This document shows, in pieces, positions 1 through 7,213 of a stretch of 15,925 nucleotides of DNA. Location: positions 1-15,925 of the forward strand of contig CALRHN010000010.1 of the NCBI GenBank assembly GCA_943359425.1, read 5' to 3'. The notes under the pieces are model-generated. The model did no database searches. It worked only from the letters and a program-made list of their open reading frames with translations, and was not told the origin of the DNA. Position 1 is the stretch's first letter. Every line of letters starts with the position of its first letter. Position numbers and translations under genes: made by a program. This DNA is from Candidatus Nomurabacteria bacterium (GTDB lineage: Bacteria > Patescibacteriota > Minisyncoccia > Phycocordibacterales > UBA9973).

Positions 1-1
1 C

Positions 2-763
2 ACGAATGTCTTGGACGTATGGATCGTCTCGCGCTTGAATCAACTCATCACCGAAGTCACAAAAGGCATGGAAGCATACGATATGGCGGAAGCGACGCGC
101 CCGCTCGACCTTTTCGTTGATGATCTTTCCACGTGGTACTTGCGTCGTTCACGCGAACGGATCAAGGACGGCGATGCCGAGGCAAAACAGACTTTATATT
201 TCGTACTGAAAACGCTCGCACGGGTCATGGCACCGTTTACGCCTTTTGTCGCCGAAGATGTCTGGCAACAGCTCAAGAGTGACGGCGAAGAGGAAAGCAT
301 TCACCTCGCCCTATGGCCAAAGGCAGGCACTGTCGATACAGAAGCTCTCGAGCCGATGCAACTTGCCCGCGATTTTTGTGCAGTGGGGAACGCTTTGCGC
401 AAGAAGTCCGGCATTCCCGTCCGCCAGCCGCTCGCAACGCTCTTCATCACCGAAGATATTTCCGATGTGTACAAAGAAATAATCAAAGACGAACTCAACG
501 TGAAAGGAGTCGAGAAAGGTCCAGTGATCTTGTTCGATGAACGCATTACTCCCGAACTCAAGAGGGAAGGCGACTACCGCGAACTCGTCCGTGCCGTACA
601 GGATGCTCGCAAGGCCGCCGGTCTCACGCCGTCCGACACGATCGTACTCACGCTTCCCGAAACTGCGCGCGAAACTGTTGCAGGATTCGAAACGGACATG
701 AAGAAAACGGTTCTCGCGAAAGACATACTTTTCGGCGGCGAAATAAAAGTAGAGAAACAATAA
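2..763 (+). CDS. ileS: Isoleucyl-tRNA synthetase, C-terminal part (5' end outside window)
   Basis: This is the 3' end of a class I aminoacyl-tRNA synthetase that charges tRNA-Ile in the cytoplasm. The frame is open to the window edge: the codons before the TTG at 11 continue the family sequence (TNVLDVWI), so that TTG is not a start. The visible part is the helical anticodon-binding domain, with signatures such as LDLFVDDLSTWYLRRSRER and a Met-Ala-Pro-Phe-Thr-Pro-Phe helix, followed by a tail with the RKKSGIPVRQPL motif. That tail is typical of the long eukaryote/archaea-like IleRS (type 2). The protein ends at ILFGGEIKVEKQ with none of the CxxC pairs of the C-terminal zinc domain found in E. 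coli-type IleRS. The stop TAA overlaps the next start by one base (TAATG), so the HAD gene is probably translationally coupled. The identity is firm; the type assignment rests only on the C-terminal half. Confidence 0.93.
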   Translation, partial: TNVLDVWIVSRLNQLITEVTKGMEAYDMAEATRPLDLFVDDLSTWYLRRSRERIKDGDAEAKQTLYFVLKTLARVMAPFTPFVAEDVWQQLKSDGEEESIHLALWPKAGTVDTEALEPMQLARDFCAVGNALRKKSGIPVRQPLATLFITEDISDVYKEIIKDELNVKGVEKGPVILFDERITPELKREGDYRELVRAVQDARKAAGLTPSDTIVLTLPETARETVAGFETDMKKTVLAKDILFGGEIKVEKQ

Positions 764-1377
764 TGCAGAAGAAACTCGTCATATTCGATTTCGACGGCGT
801 GCTCGTGGATACGCTCGAGGCGTGCTTCTCCATTGCGAGTAGCGTCAACGAAAATCTTTCTCTCGATGAATATCGGACATTTTTCGAAGGAAATATTTAT
901 GAGGCAAAGCGTTTGGATGGAGGAGAGCCGAGAAAATATATTCCGGAATTCTTTGAACGCTACGATACGGCCACGCGAAGACTCGTAATCCCTTCTCCTT
1001 TAAAAGACCTCGTTAAGAAATTTGCCGGAGAGTATGCTCTCGCCATTGTTTCTTCTACTCCGACCGATTTGATCCGAAATATTCTTGCAAGAGAAAATCT
1101 TGCGGATTGTTTCAAAGAGATTCTTGGTTCGGATATCCACAACAGCAAGGTTATAAAAATAAAAATGCTTCTCGATCAGTATTCGATCGCTCCAGTCGAA
1201 ACTATTTTCATCACGGACACGTTAGGCGACATCCGCGAAGGGGAGAAATGCGGCGTGCGCTCCATCGCCGTCGTCTGGGGATTCCATGAACGCGAACGGC
1301 TCGAGCGGGGGAATCCTGTCGCAATCGTCGAAAATGCCTCCGAACTTCAGTCTGCTATTGAAAAAGCCCTCTCTTGA
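763..1377 (+). CDS. HAD-superfamily phosphatase-like hydrolase
   Basis: A 204-residue haloacid dehalogenase-fold hydrolase, probably a phosphomonoesterase like phosphoglycolate phosphatase or beta-phosphoglucomutase. All four HAD motifs are visible. Motif I is FDFDGVLVDT, with nucleophile Asp9 and acid/base Asp11. Motif II is the SST at about 97-99. The motif III lysine is near Lys129. Motif IV is TDTLGD at 151-156, with Asp152 and Asp156 as Mg ligands. A helical cap of about 60 residues lies between motifs I and II (C1 cap). The substrate cannot be read from sequence. The start ATG shares its A with the last base of the ileS stop and there is no Shine-Dalgarno sequence, so translation probably depends on ribosomes finishing ileS. 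Its 3' end sits just upstream of a predicted promoter for the next gene. Confidence 0.88.
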   Translation: MQKKLVIFDFDGVLVDTLEACFSIASSVNENLSLDEYRTFFEGNIYEAKRLDGGEPRKYIPEFFERYDTATRRLVIPSPLKDLVKKFAGEYALAIVSSTPTDLIRNILARENLADCFKEILGSDIHNSKVIKIKMLLDQYSIAPVETIFITDTLGDIREGEKCGVRSIAVVWGFHERERLERGNPVAIVENASELQSAIEKALS

Positions 1378-1383
1378 CCGGTA

Positions 1384-1392
1384 TGCTAGAAT
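1384..1392 (+). promoter_or_regulatory. Extended -10 promoter, predicted leaderless start of the MBL gene
   Basis: TGCTAGAAT: an extended -10 element (TGn plus TAGAAT) just after the HAD stop codon. Exactly six bases separate the hexamer from the ATG at 1399, so transcription would begin at or next to the A of the start codon. No convincing -35 is seen; extended -10 promoters can work without one. The same motif and spacing recur at 3536 and 8933. Confidence 0.55.
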
Positions 1393-1398
1393 AAAGCC

Positions 1399-2040
1399 AT
1401 GAAAGTCACCAAATACGGCCATTGCTCCCTCTATATCGAGCACCAAGGATTGCGGGTATTGACCGATCCGGGCATTTGGAGCGACTTGCCGACAACGCTT
1501 CCCGTCATCGATGTCTTGCTCATCACACATGAACACGGCGATCATTTGCATACTCCGTCGGTAAAGAATATTCTCGCCGTTTCTCCGAGTGCGCGCGTCA
1601 TCAGTAACAGTTCTGTTGCTGCAATTCTTGCGAAAGAGGGGATCACTATCGAAGTCGTCGATGACGGCAAGAAAACCGTCGTGAATGGAATCTCTATCGA
1701 AGGATTCGGCAAACTCCATGGCGAGATTTATGAAAAATTCGGACAAGTGGAAAACACAGGCTACATGATCGGCGACACATTCTTCTATCCCGGCGATAGT
1801 TTCTACAATCCTTCCCGTCCCGTCGATATCCTCGCTCTGCCGGTCGCTGGCCCGTGGATGCATATGCGCGAGGCGATTAATTATGCGAAAGAGATGAAAC
1901 CGCGCGTGATGTTTCCTGTGCATGACGGATTCTTGCGTCCCGATCGTTTCGGACCCTTCCATTTCGTGCCGCAAACACTCTTGAAAGAATCGGGACTTAC
2001 TTTTATCGTGCTTCCGATCGGCGAAGCCACTGATCTCTAA
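1399..2040 (+). CDS. UlaG-like metallo-beta-lactamase-fold hydrolase
   Basis: A 213-residue metal-dependent hydrolase of the metallo-beta-lactamase superfamily, likely cytoplasmic since no signal peptide is seen. The core zinc motif is THEHGDH (His44, His46, Asp48, His49). Further likely ligands are His107 (KLHGE), Asp133 (YPGDS) and His175 (FPVHDG). The N-terminus (MKVTKYGHCSLYIEHQG) and the compact length match the UlaG-like / L-ascorbate-6-phosphate lactonase-like branch used for many uncharacterised proteins. The true substrate is unknown; a phosphodiester or lactone is possible. The gene begins six bases after a predicted extended -10 box and has no Shine-Dalgarno. It is followed after three bases by the transporter gene in the same frame. 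Confidence 0.88.
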   Translation: MKVTKYGHCSLYIEHQGLRVLTDPGIWSDLPTTLPVIDVLLITHEHGDHLHTPSVKNILAVSPSARVISNSSVAAILAKEGITIEVVDDGKKTVVNGISIEGFGKLHGEIYEKFGQVENTGYMIGDTFFYPGDSFYNPSRPVDILALPVAGPWMHMREAINYAKEMKPRVMFPVHDGFLRPDRFGPFHFVPQTLLKESGLTFIVLPIGEATDL

Positions 2041-2043
2041 TAT

Positions 2044-2949
2044 ATGACTCTTCTTTTCCTCGCAATGCTCTCGCCCTTCATCTGGGCATTCGTCAATCAC
2101 ATCGATAAATACGCTGTCGAGAAATATATGCACGACCGCGATCCGGGCGCCCTTCTCATCTTCACCGGACTTGCGGCATTCGTCATGGGTCTCGTCATTT
2201 GGGTCTTCGGTCTCGTCTCGCATCTGCCGGCGAGTACGTTCTCGCTCATGATCGTCGGAGGAGTCATCCTCGTCTTCTCCTACCTGCCGTATCTGTATGC
2301 GCTGAAACGCGACGAAGCGTCGAATGTCGCGCCGCTCTACCAGCTCATCACGCCGCTTGCATACGTACTCGCCCTCATCTTCCTCGGCGAGCATATTTCG
2401 GGATTGCAGCTTTTCGCCGGAGCGATGATATTTTCCGGTTCCGTCGTCTTGTCGTTCGATTTCGCTACCGTGCGCATCCGCACGCGGACATTTTTCCTCA
2501 TGTTCGTCTCGTCGCTCATGATCGCGGCCAACGTCGTCATCTTCAAGCATTTCGCCGTCACGACAGATTTCTGGACGACGGCGTTTTATGATCTCGTCGG
2601 CGCGACCATCGCGGGTGTCATCCTCTTTTTCATACCTTCATACCGCCATTCATTCATCGGCGCGATCCGCCAGTACCGCTACCAAGTCGTCGGTGTGAAT
2701 ATGTTTGCCGAGATCATCAATATTTTCGCCCGCCTCATCAACGGATTCGTCTCCATGTCTCTCCCGATCGCCATCGTCCAATTCGTCAACGGCCTTCAGC
2801 CGCTCTTCATCCTCGTCATCGGCATCACGCTCACGAAACTCGCGCCGCGTTTCGGCAAAGAAGCCATCGACCGAAGCGCTCTTCGGAGGAAATTCGCCGC
2901 CATCATTCTCATGGTCGGCGGTCTCGCCCTCCTTTCGTTTTTCGTATAA
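2044..2949 (+). CDS. EamA/DMT-superfamily permease-like membrane protein
   Basis: A 301-residue integral membrane protein with about ten hydrophobic segments in two homologous halves, the plan of EamA-domain drug/metabolite transporters. The first half closes with SNVAPLYQLITPLAYVLAL followed by FLGEHISG. The second half has the equivalent SLPIAIVQFVNGLQPLF and a final helix after RRKFAAIILMVGG. These proteins sit in the inner membrane and export or import small metabolites; the substrate here is not deducible. The start follows the MBL stop after TAT and lies in the same frame, without a Shine-Dalgarno, so it is probably cotranslated. A predicted -10 box for recO overlaps its stop codon. A long reverse-strand open frame lies across this gene and the MBL gene but is only a shadow. 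Confidence 0.85.
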   Translation: MTLLFLAMLSPFIWAFVNHIDKYAVEKYMHDRDPGALLIFTGLAAFVMGLVIWVFGLVSHLPASTFSLMIVGGVILVFSYLPYLYALKRDEASNVAPLYQLITPLAYVLALIFLGEHISGLQLFAGAMIFSGSVVLSFDFATVRIRTRTFFLMFVSSLMIAANVVIFKHFAVTTDFWTTAFYDLVGATIAGVILFFIPSYRHSFIGAIRQYRYQVVGVNMFAEIINIFARLINGFVSMSLPIAIVQFVNGLQPLFILVIGITLTKLAPRFGKEAIDRSALRRKFAAIILMVGGLALLSFFV

Positions 2950-2950
2950 C
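2945..2950 (+). promoter_or_regulatory. Candidate -10 box upstream of recO
   Basis: TATAAC, five of six matches to TATAAT, overlapping the stop codon of the permease gene and exactly six bases before the recO ATG at 2957. It lacks the TGn extension of the other promoters here and has no clear -35. The identical distance to the ATG is the main support; a chance match is possible. Confidence 0.3.
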
Positions 2951-2956
2951 GGTTCC

Positions 2957-3535
2957 ATGCATCCGATCTATCACACGCGCGGAATAATCTTGGGAAGTTT
3001 TGAATCCGGCGAAGCCGACCGGAGGCTCGCCATCTATGCCGAAGATTTCGGACTCATCTATGCGCACGCGCAAGGCATTCGCAAGCTCGAATCGAAACTG
3101 CGTTTCGCATTGCAGGATTTCTCCCTCGCCGAGATCGATCTCGTCCGCGGGCGTGCTCTGTGGCGCGTAACGAGCGCAACGTCGATAGAAACATTTCCGC
3201 TCATCCGCGGCGATTCGCATTCTCTTGCACTCTTTGCGCACATGGCCGGACTCATCCGCACACTCTGCCACGGAGAAGAGGACAATACGCTCATCTTCGC
3301 CGATCTTTCCGGTGCGCTCGCCGCTCTCGAAAGAGAAGATTTGTCGAGAGAGCGGCGCGAGGCCGTCGAGCATCTCTTCGTCTTGCGCATGCTCGGGCAT
3401 TTAGGCTATATCGGTAATCACGAAGCCCTCGGAGGCTATTTATCGGGTGCTTTCAACGTGGATATCTACGACCCCAAGGACCGCGAAGCCATACTCGTCG
3501 AGATCAACCGAGGGCTTAAAGAAAGCCAGCTCTAA
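2957..3535 (+). CDS. recO: DNA repair protein RecO (short form)
   Basis: RecO helps load RecA onto SSB-coated single-stranded DNA in the RecFOR recombination-repair pathway. The ATG at 2957 is chosen because the protein then opens with MHPIYHTRGIILGSF, the usual RecO N-terminal OB-fold beginning (a strand with RGIIL, then ADRRLAIYAEDFG and the AQGIRK region). The open frame upstream of it is a shadow inside the permease gene. The helical second domain follows, with LFVLRMLGHLGYIGN. At 192 residues it is about 50 shorter than the roughly 240-residue E. coli protein, and no C-terminal zinc cysteines are present. It ends in KESQL. A -10-like TATAAC lies six bases upstream. Partner ssb is also in this window, far downstream. 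Confidence 0.85.
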   Translation: MHPIYHTRGIILGSFESGEADRRLAIYAEDFGLIYAHAQGIRKLESKLRFALQDFSLAEIDLVRGRALWRVTSATSIETFPLIRGDSHSLALFAHMAGLIRTLCHGEEDNTLIFADLSGALAALEREDLSRERREAVEHLFVLRMLGHLGYIGNHEALGGYLSGAFNVDIYDPKDREAILVEINRGLKESQL

Positions 3536-3544
3536 TGCTATAAT
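3536..3544 (+). promoter_or_regulatory. Extended -10 promoter, predicted leaderless start of surface-protein gene
   Basis: TGCTATAAT, a perfect TATAAT hexamer with the TGn extension, begins at the base after the recO stop and ends six bases before the ATG at 3551. The predicted transcript starts at the A of the start codon. No strong -35 is present at the 17-base distance. Confidence 0.62.
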
Positions 3545-3550
3545 CGGGAA

Positions 3551-5476
3551 ATGTCAGAAGATACAGAGAAACTGGAACGCCTCGAGAATCTCAATAAAAA
3601 ACTCTATATGAAAGGGGTGCGCATTCGCTCGCACCGGCAGGGACCGCTCCATCAGCTGAAGCAGTCCGTTTCGAAGACTTGGGAGGATGTCAAAAAAGCC
3701 CCCATGAAAGAAACGGCCCTCAAGGTCGCGACGAAGTCCTCGCTCTTCAAGAAATTCTTCATCTTCTCCGCTGTCCTTTTCGGCGTTGCCATCATCTTTG
3801 CCTTCCTCACGTTCTTGGGCGGAACAAATACTGTTTCGAATTCAAATATCGAGATCGCCGTGCTCGGCAATACCTTCACCGCCGGCGGCGAAGATCTGCC
3901 GCTTGAGATCGAAGTCACGAACAAGAATGCCGTCGCTCTCGATCTGGCCGACCTCATCGTCGAATATCCAAAGGGTGGCGACAGCACGTCGGCTTCCGAT
4001 ACGGTTCGATTGCGCAGTTCTCTCGGCACGATAGGCGCGGGCAAAACGGTCCGCCACGATATGACGGTTTCGCTCTTCGGGACGGAGGGCAGTACGCGAA
4101 CTATAAAACTCTCCATCGAATACCGCGTTGCGGGCTCCAATGCCATCTTCGTCAAAGACCGCGACTATGCGGTGACGATCAGCTCCGCTCCTGTCGTTCT
4201 CTCTGTTGATGCTCCGACGCAAGTTTCTCCGAACCAGGAATATACATTTACCGTCAAAACTACGATCAATGCGCAAAAAACGGCGACCGGCATGCTCTTG
4301 CGCATCGACTATCCGAGCGGATTCAAATTCGAGTCCGCGACTCCTGATCCGACGCCGCTCGACCATATCTGGGCCCTCGGCGACCTCGCGCCCGGCGCGG
4401 AGAAAGACATCACCGTGAAAGGCATTGTCTACGGAGCGGATGGCGAAGACCGAGCATTCCATATATATGCAGGTAGTGCGAATGCAAAAGATCAGACGAC
4501 TATCGGCGTCGTGTACAATTCTCTTCTCCATACGGTCTCCATCATCAAACCATTTATACAGGCCAACATCGTCATCAACGGGGACAGCAGCGATACGATC
4601 ACTGCGGGGAGCCAGACCGATATACAGGGACAGATCCACTGGGCGAACAATCTCCCGACGCGCATTACGGATGCGGAGATCACCATAAAACTCTCCGGCA
4701 ATGCGCTCAAGAAAACTTCTGTCCAGGCATTCAAAGGATTCTACAATTCCTCCGCGCAGACTATCGTTTGGGACAAAACGACCGATTCGACGATCGCTAC
4801 GATAGAGCCGGGCGACACTGGTACGGAAGATTTCACCATCTCTTCACTTCCGCTCTTCGGAGGTTCGGCTTCGCTCCTCTCGAATCCATCTATCACGATC
4901 GAAGTCTCTATCAAGGGTAAACAGCCGGCCGAAGGCGGCGTGCTCTCCGAAGTGAACAGCTCGGAGAAGAAGACGATCAAGATCAATTCCGATTTCCAGA
5001 TCGCCGCCGAGGCCGCATATTACAAAGGCCCATTCGCGAACACGGGTCCGATCCCTCCGAAGGCCGAGACTGCGACGACGTATACGGTCACGTGGATCCT
5101 GACGAATACTTCGAACAATATCTCCGGAGCCGAAGTGCACGCGCTCTTGCCCGCATATGTGAACTGGGTCGGCGCGAAATCTCCCGACTCGGAAAATATT
5201 TCATATGACGAGACGACGCGCACGGTGTCGTGGAAGATCGGTAACGTTGCATCCGGCGTCGGCTATACCAGTGATCCGCGCAAGGCGTCGTTCCAAGTCA
5301 GCCTCTTGCCGTCCTCGTCGCAGATCGGCAGCGTGCCGCAACTCTTGCTCCAGAGCACGATGACAGGCAAGGATGTTTTCACCGGAAGCAACATCACCAG
5401 TACTCATGCACCGCTCAACACTCGCTTGTCCAATTATAGCGGATTCACATATGGCGACGAGAATGTCGTGCAATGA
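3551..5476 (+). CDS. Signal-anchored surface protein with repeated beta-sandwich (DUF11-like) domains
   Basis: A 641-residue protein that I cannot name. Residues 1-68 are charged and probably cytoplasmic (start MSEDTEKLERLENLNKKLYM, many Lys/Arg). Residues 69-90 form one hydrophobic helix, giving an N-in signal-anchor topology. Residues 91-641 are a large extracytoplasmic region rich in Ser, Thr and beta-strand patterns. At least two stretches resemble DUF11/adhesin-type beta-sandwiches: about 211-295 (VSPNQEYTFTVK, then HIWALGDLAPGAEKDITVKG) and about 505-590 (TYTVTWILTNTSNNISGAEV, then VSWKIGNVASG). I see no cysteine anywhere in it. A role in cell-surface structure or contact with other cells is plausible but unproven. 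It has its own predicted leaderless promoter between recO and glyS. Confidence 0.85.
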   Translation: MSEDTEKLERLENLNKKLYMKGVRIRSHRQGPLHQLKQSVSKTWEDVKKAPMKETALKVATKSSLFKKFFIFSAVLFGVAIIFAFLTFLGGTNTVSNSNIEIAVLGNTFTAGGEDLPLEIEVTNKNAVALDLADLIVEYPKGGDSTSASDTVRLRSSLGTIGAGKTVRHDMTVSLFGTEGSTRTIKLSIEYRVAGSNAIFVKDRDYAVTISSAPVVLSVDAPTQVSPNQEYTFTVKTTINAQKTATGMLLRIDYPSGFKFESATPDPTPLDHIWALGDLAPGAEKDITVKGIVYGADGEDRAFHIYAGSANAKDQTTIGVVYNSLLHTVSIIKPFIQANIVINGDSSDTITAGSQTDIQGQIHWANNLPTRITDAEITIKLSGNALKKTSVQAFKGFYNSSAQTIVWDKTTDSTIATIEPGDTGTEDFTISSLPLFGGSASLLSNPSITIEVSIKGKQPAEGGVLSEVNSSEKKTIKINSDFQIAAEAAYYKGPFANTGPIPPKAETATTYTVTWILTNTSNNISGAEVHALLPAYVNWVGAKSPDSENISYDETTRTVSWKIGNVASGVGYTSDPRKASFQVSLLPSSSQIGSVPQLLLQSTMTGKDVFTGSNITSTHAPLNTRLSNYSGFTYGDENVVQ

Positions 5477-5478
5477 TA

Positions 5479-5520
5479 AAAATTCAAAATTAAAATCTCA
5501 AATTTCAAAATGGAAAATCT
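5479..5520. repeat. Heptamer tandem repeat, consensus AAAATTC
   Basis: Six consecutive 7-base units fill the spacer between the surface-protein gene and glyS: AAAATTC, AAAATTA, AAATCTC, AAATTTC, AAAATGG, AAAATCT. Each keeps at least five of seven consensus bases. The fifth unit contains the ATG at 5510 proposed as the glyS start, so the repeat runs into the coding region. The function is unknown; it may be spacer expansion or an A-rich translation-enhancing leader. Confidence 0.6.
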
Positions 5521-6805
5521 CATGGAAAAAATAATATCTCTCGCAAAGCGCCGCGGATTCGTCTATCCTGGCTCCGACATCTATGGCGGGCTCGCCGGTA
5601 CGTACGACTACGGCCCGCTCGGCGTCGCACTCAAGAACAATGTGAAGGAGAGCTGGCGCAAGAAATTTGTCAGCTCGCGCAGCGACATGTACGAAGTTGA
5701 TGCCGCCATCATCATGAATCCAAAAGTCTGGGAAGTGTCGGGTCACGTCGGCGGATTTTCCGATCCGCTCGTCGAATGTACGAAATGCAAGCGTCGCTTC
5801 CGCGAAGATACGCTCAAAGAAAAAGGAAAATGCGACGAATGCGGTTCTCCGACGGGGGAGGCGCGCCAATTCAATATGATGTTCGCCACGCAGATCGGCG
5901 CAGTTGAAGATTCATCGGCGAAAGTCTACCTCCGTCCCGAAACGGCGCAGGGCATATTCGTGAACTTCAAGAATATCGTCGACTCATTCCACCCGAAACT
6001 TCCGTTCGGCATGGCGCAGATCGGCAAGGCTTTTCGCAACGAGATCACGCCGCGCGACTTTATCTTCCGCGTGCGCGAATTCGAACAGATGGAGATCGAA
6101 TATTTCGTCCGCGCTGCTGATTGGGAAAAATATTTCGAATATTTCAAAGCCGAAATGCTCGCATGGATGGAAGAGATCGGCCTCGATATGGGAAAAGTCC
6201 ACGAACTCAACGTTGCCGACGCCGATCTCGCGCATTATTCCAAACGCACGACGGATTTCGAATTCGAATATCCGTTCGGGCAGAAAGAGCTCTATGGCCT
6301 CGCATACCGCACGGATTTCGATCTGAAGAATCACGGCCTCGAATACGTCGACGACCTGCCTGCGCAGGCAGGAGAGGCAAAGATCGTTCCGCATATCATC
6401 GAACCATCGCTCGGCGTCGACCGCACGATTCTCGCTCTCCTGTGCTCGGCATATGCCGAAGACGAGAAAGACGGAGAAGTACGCTCATATCTCAAATTCG
6501 CTCCGCACATGGCGCCCGTCGTTTGCGCTGTTTCTCCGCTTCTCAAGAACAAACCCGAACTCGTCGACAAAGCCCGCATCGTTTACGGCATGATGAAGGC
6601 CGAATTCGGCCGTGTCATGTGGGACGACAACGGCAACATCGGCAAACGCTACCGCCGCCAAGACGAGATCGGCACGCCATGGTGCATCGTCGTTGACTTC
6701 GACACGCTCGAAGACGATACCGTAACCGTCCGCGATCGCGACAGCGGCAGCCAAGAGAGAATCCATATCAACCAACTGATTCAGTATGTCCAAGAAAAAA
6801 TATGA
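5510..6805 (+). CDS. glyS: Glycyl-tRNA synthetase, class II single-chain type
   Basis: Charges tRNA-Gly with glycine and ATP in the cytoplasm; the sequence is of the homodimeric single-chain type, not the alpha2beta2 GlyQ/GlyS type. Recognisable parts are the N-terminal KRRGFVYPGSDIYGGLAGTY, a four-cysteine zinc-like insert (Cys90, 93, 108, 111), motif 2 near 171-198 (GKAFRNEITPRD and REFEQMEIEYF) and motif 3 EPSLGVDR at 298-305. A C-terminal anticodon-binding domain ends the protein, with DEIGTPWCIVVD and DTVTVRDRDS. At 431 residues it is slightly shorter than the roughly 450-500 usual. The start is uncertain: ATG 5510 gives MENLMEKIISLAKRRGF, ATG 5522 gives MEKIISLAKRRGF. Both fit the family, and 5510 lies in the heptamer repeat. 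The TGA stop overlaps the next gene's ATG (ATGA). Confidence 0.94.
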   Translation: MENLMEKIISLAKRRGFVYPGSDIYGGLAGTYDYGPLGVALKNNVKESWRKKFVSSRSDMYEVDAAIIMNPKVWEVSGHVGGFSDPLVECTKCKRRFREDTLKEKGKCDECGSPTGEARQFNMMFATQIGAVEDSSAKVYLRPETAQGIFVNFKNIVDSFHPKLPFGMAQIGKAFRNEITPRDFIFRVREFEQMEIEYFVRAADWEKYFEYFKAEMLAWMEEIGLDMGKVHELNVADADLAHYSKRTTDFEFEYPFGQKELYGLAYRTDFDLKNHGLEYVDDLPAQAGEAKIVPHIIEPSLGVDRTILALLCSAYAEDEKDGEVRSYLKFAPHMAPVVCAVSPLLKNKPELVDKARIVYGMMKAEFGRVMWDDNGNIGKRYRRQDEIGTPWCIVVDFDTLEDDTVTVRDRDSGSQERIHINQLIQYVQEKI

Positions 6806-7212
6806 GGTTAAACAAAAAATCAAAATCAATCCTAAAAGTAATTTTCCAAGTGGTTGGTATAGGACTCCTATTTTGGGTAGTATCTTTTTCGCAAAATAAG
6901 AAAATTGGTCAATGTCACCAGCAACTAGGGGTGCACTCACAGTGGATATCCGGCGGACCAACAGGGGGAGCGCCCGGTCAGCGTTATTCATTTTGCGCAT
7001 GTGAAGATGGATATGTTGTCGGTAGTATCAATGGAAAATGTGTTTCACCAGAAGAAGAATGTCATACGCTCGATTCGCGCACCATTGGTGGGTATACTTC
7101 GATGGAACAAACTAAGTTATATCAGCGTTATCCCAGCAAACTAACTGAATGTCTTTGTGCTGGCACTCTTTCGTGGGATAGAAATCAAAGTCGTTGCGTA
7201 ACGAAGGAATAG
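6802..7212 (+). CDS. Membrane-anchored cysteine-rich small protein with duplicated Cys module
   Basis: A 136-residue protein that I do not recognise. Residues 1-10 are basic, residues about 11-29 form a hydrophobic helix (IFQVVGIGLLFWVVSFS), and the rest should lie outside the membrane. It holds eight cysteines in two similar blocks. Block 1 is Cys38, Cys65-x-Cys67, then twelve residues to Cys80. Block 2 is Cys87, Cys117-x-Cys119, then twelve residues to Cys132. The pattern C-x(26-29)-C-x-C-x(12)-C suggests two disulphide-linked copies of one small fold. The second ends GTLSWDRNQSRC, like the tails of the proteins at 12630 and 12924. The start overlaps the glyS stop by four bases (ATGA), so coupled translation is likely. 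Base composition is much AT-richer than the neighbours, suggesting acquisition. Confidence 0.72.
   Translation: MRLNKKSKSILKVIFQVVGIGLLFWVVSFSQNKKIGQCHQQLGVHSQWISGGPTGGAPGQRYSFCACEDGYVVGSINGKCVSPEEECHTLDSRTIGGYTSMEQTKLYQRYPSKLTECLCAGTLSWDRNQSRCVTKE
7204..7208 (+). promoter_or_regulatory. Shine-Dalgarno site of the Nudix gene
   Basis: AAGGA, five bases before the ATG at 7214. It is the only clear, well-spaced Shine-Dalgarno that I find before a gene in this window. It lies inside the end of the preceding gene and supports the chosen start. Confidence 0.55.
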
Positions 7213-7213
7213 T

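Noticed and set aside
1374..1379. TTGACC as a -35 box for the MBL gene
   Set aside because: Only seven bases separate it from the -10 hexamer, too few for a sigma-70 type promoter.
1222..2550. 442-residue open frame on the minus strand across the MBL and permease genes
   Set aside because: It covers parts of three well-supported forward genes, is rich in Asp/Glu/Arg/His without domain pattern, and is the expected shadow of GC-biased codons in the forward genes.
2705..2956. N-terminal extension of recO by 84 residues
   Set aside because: The extension is a Ser-rich shadow inside the permease gene; the RecO family sequence starts at MHPIYHTRG.
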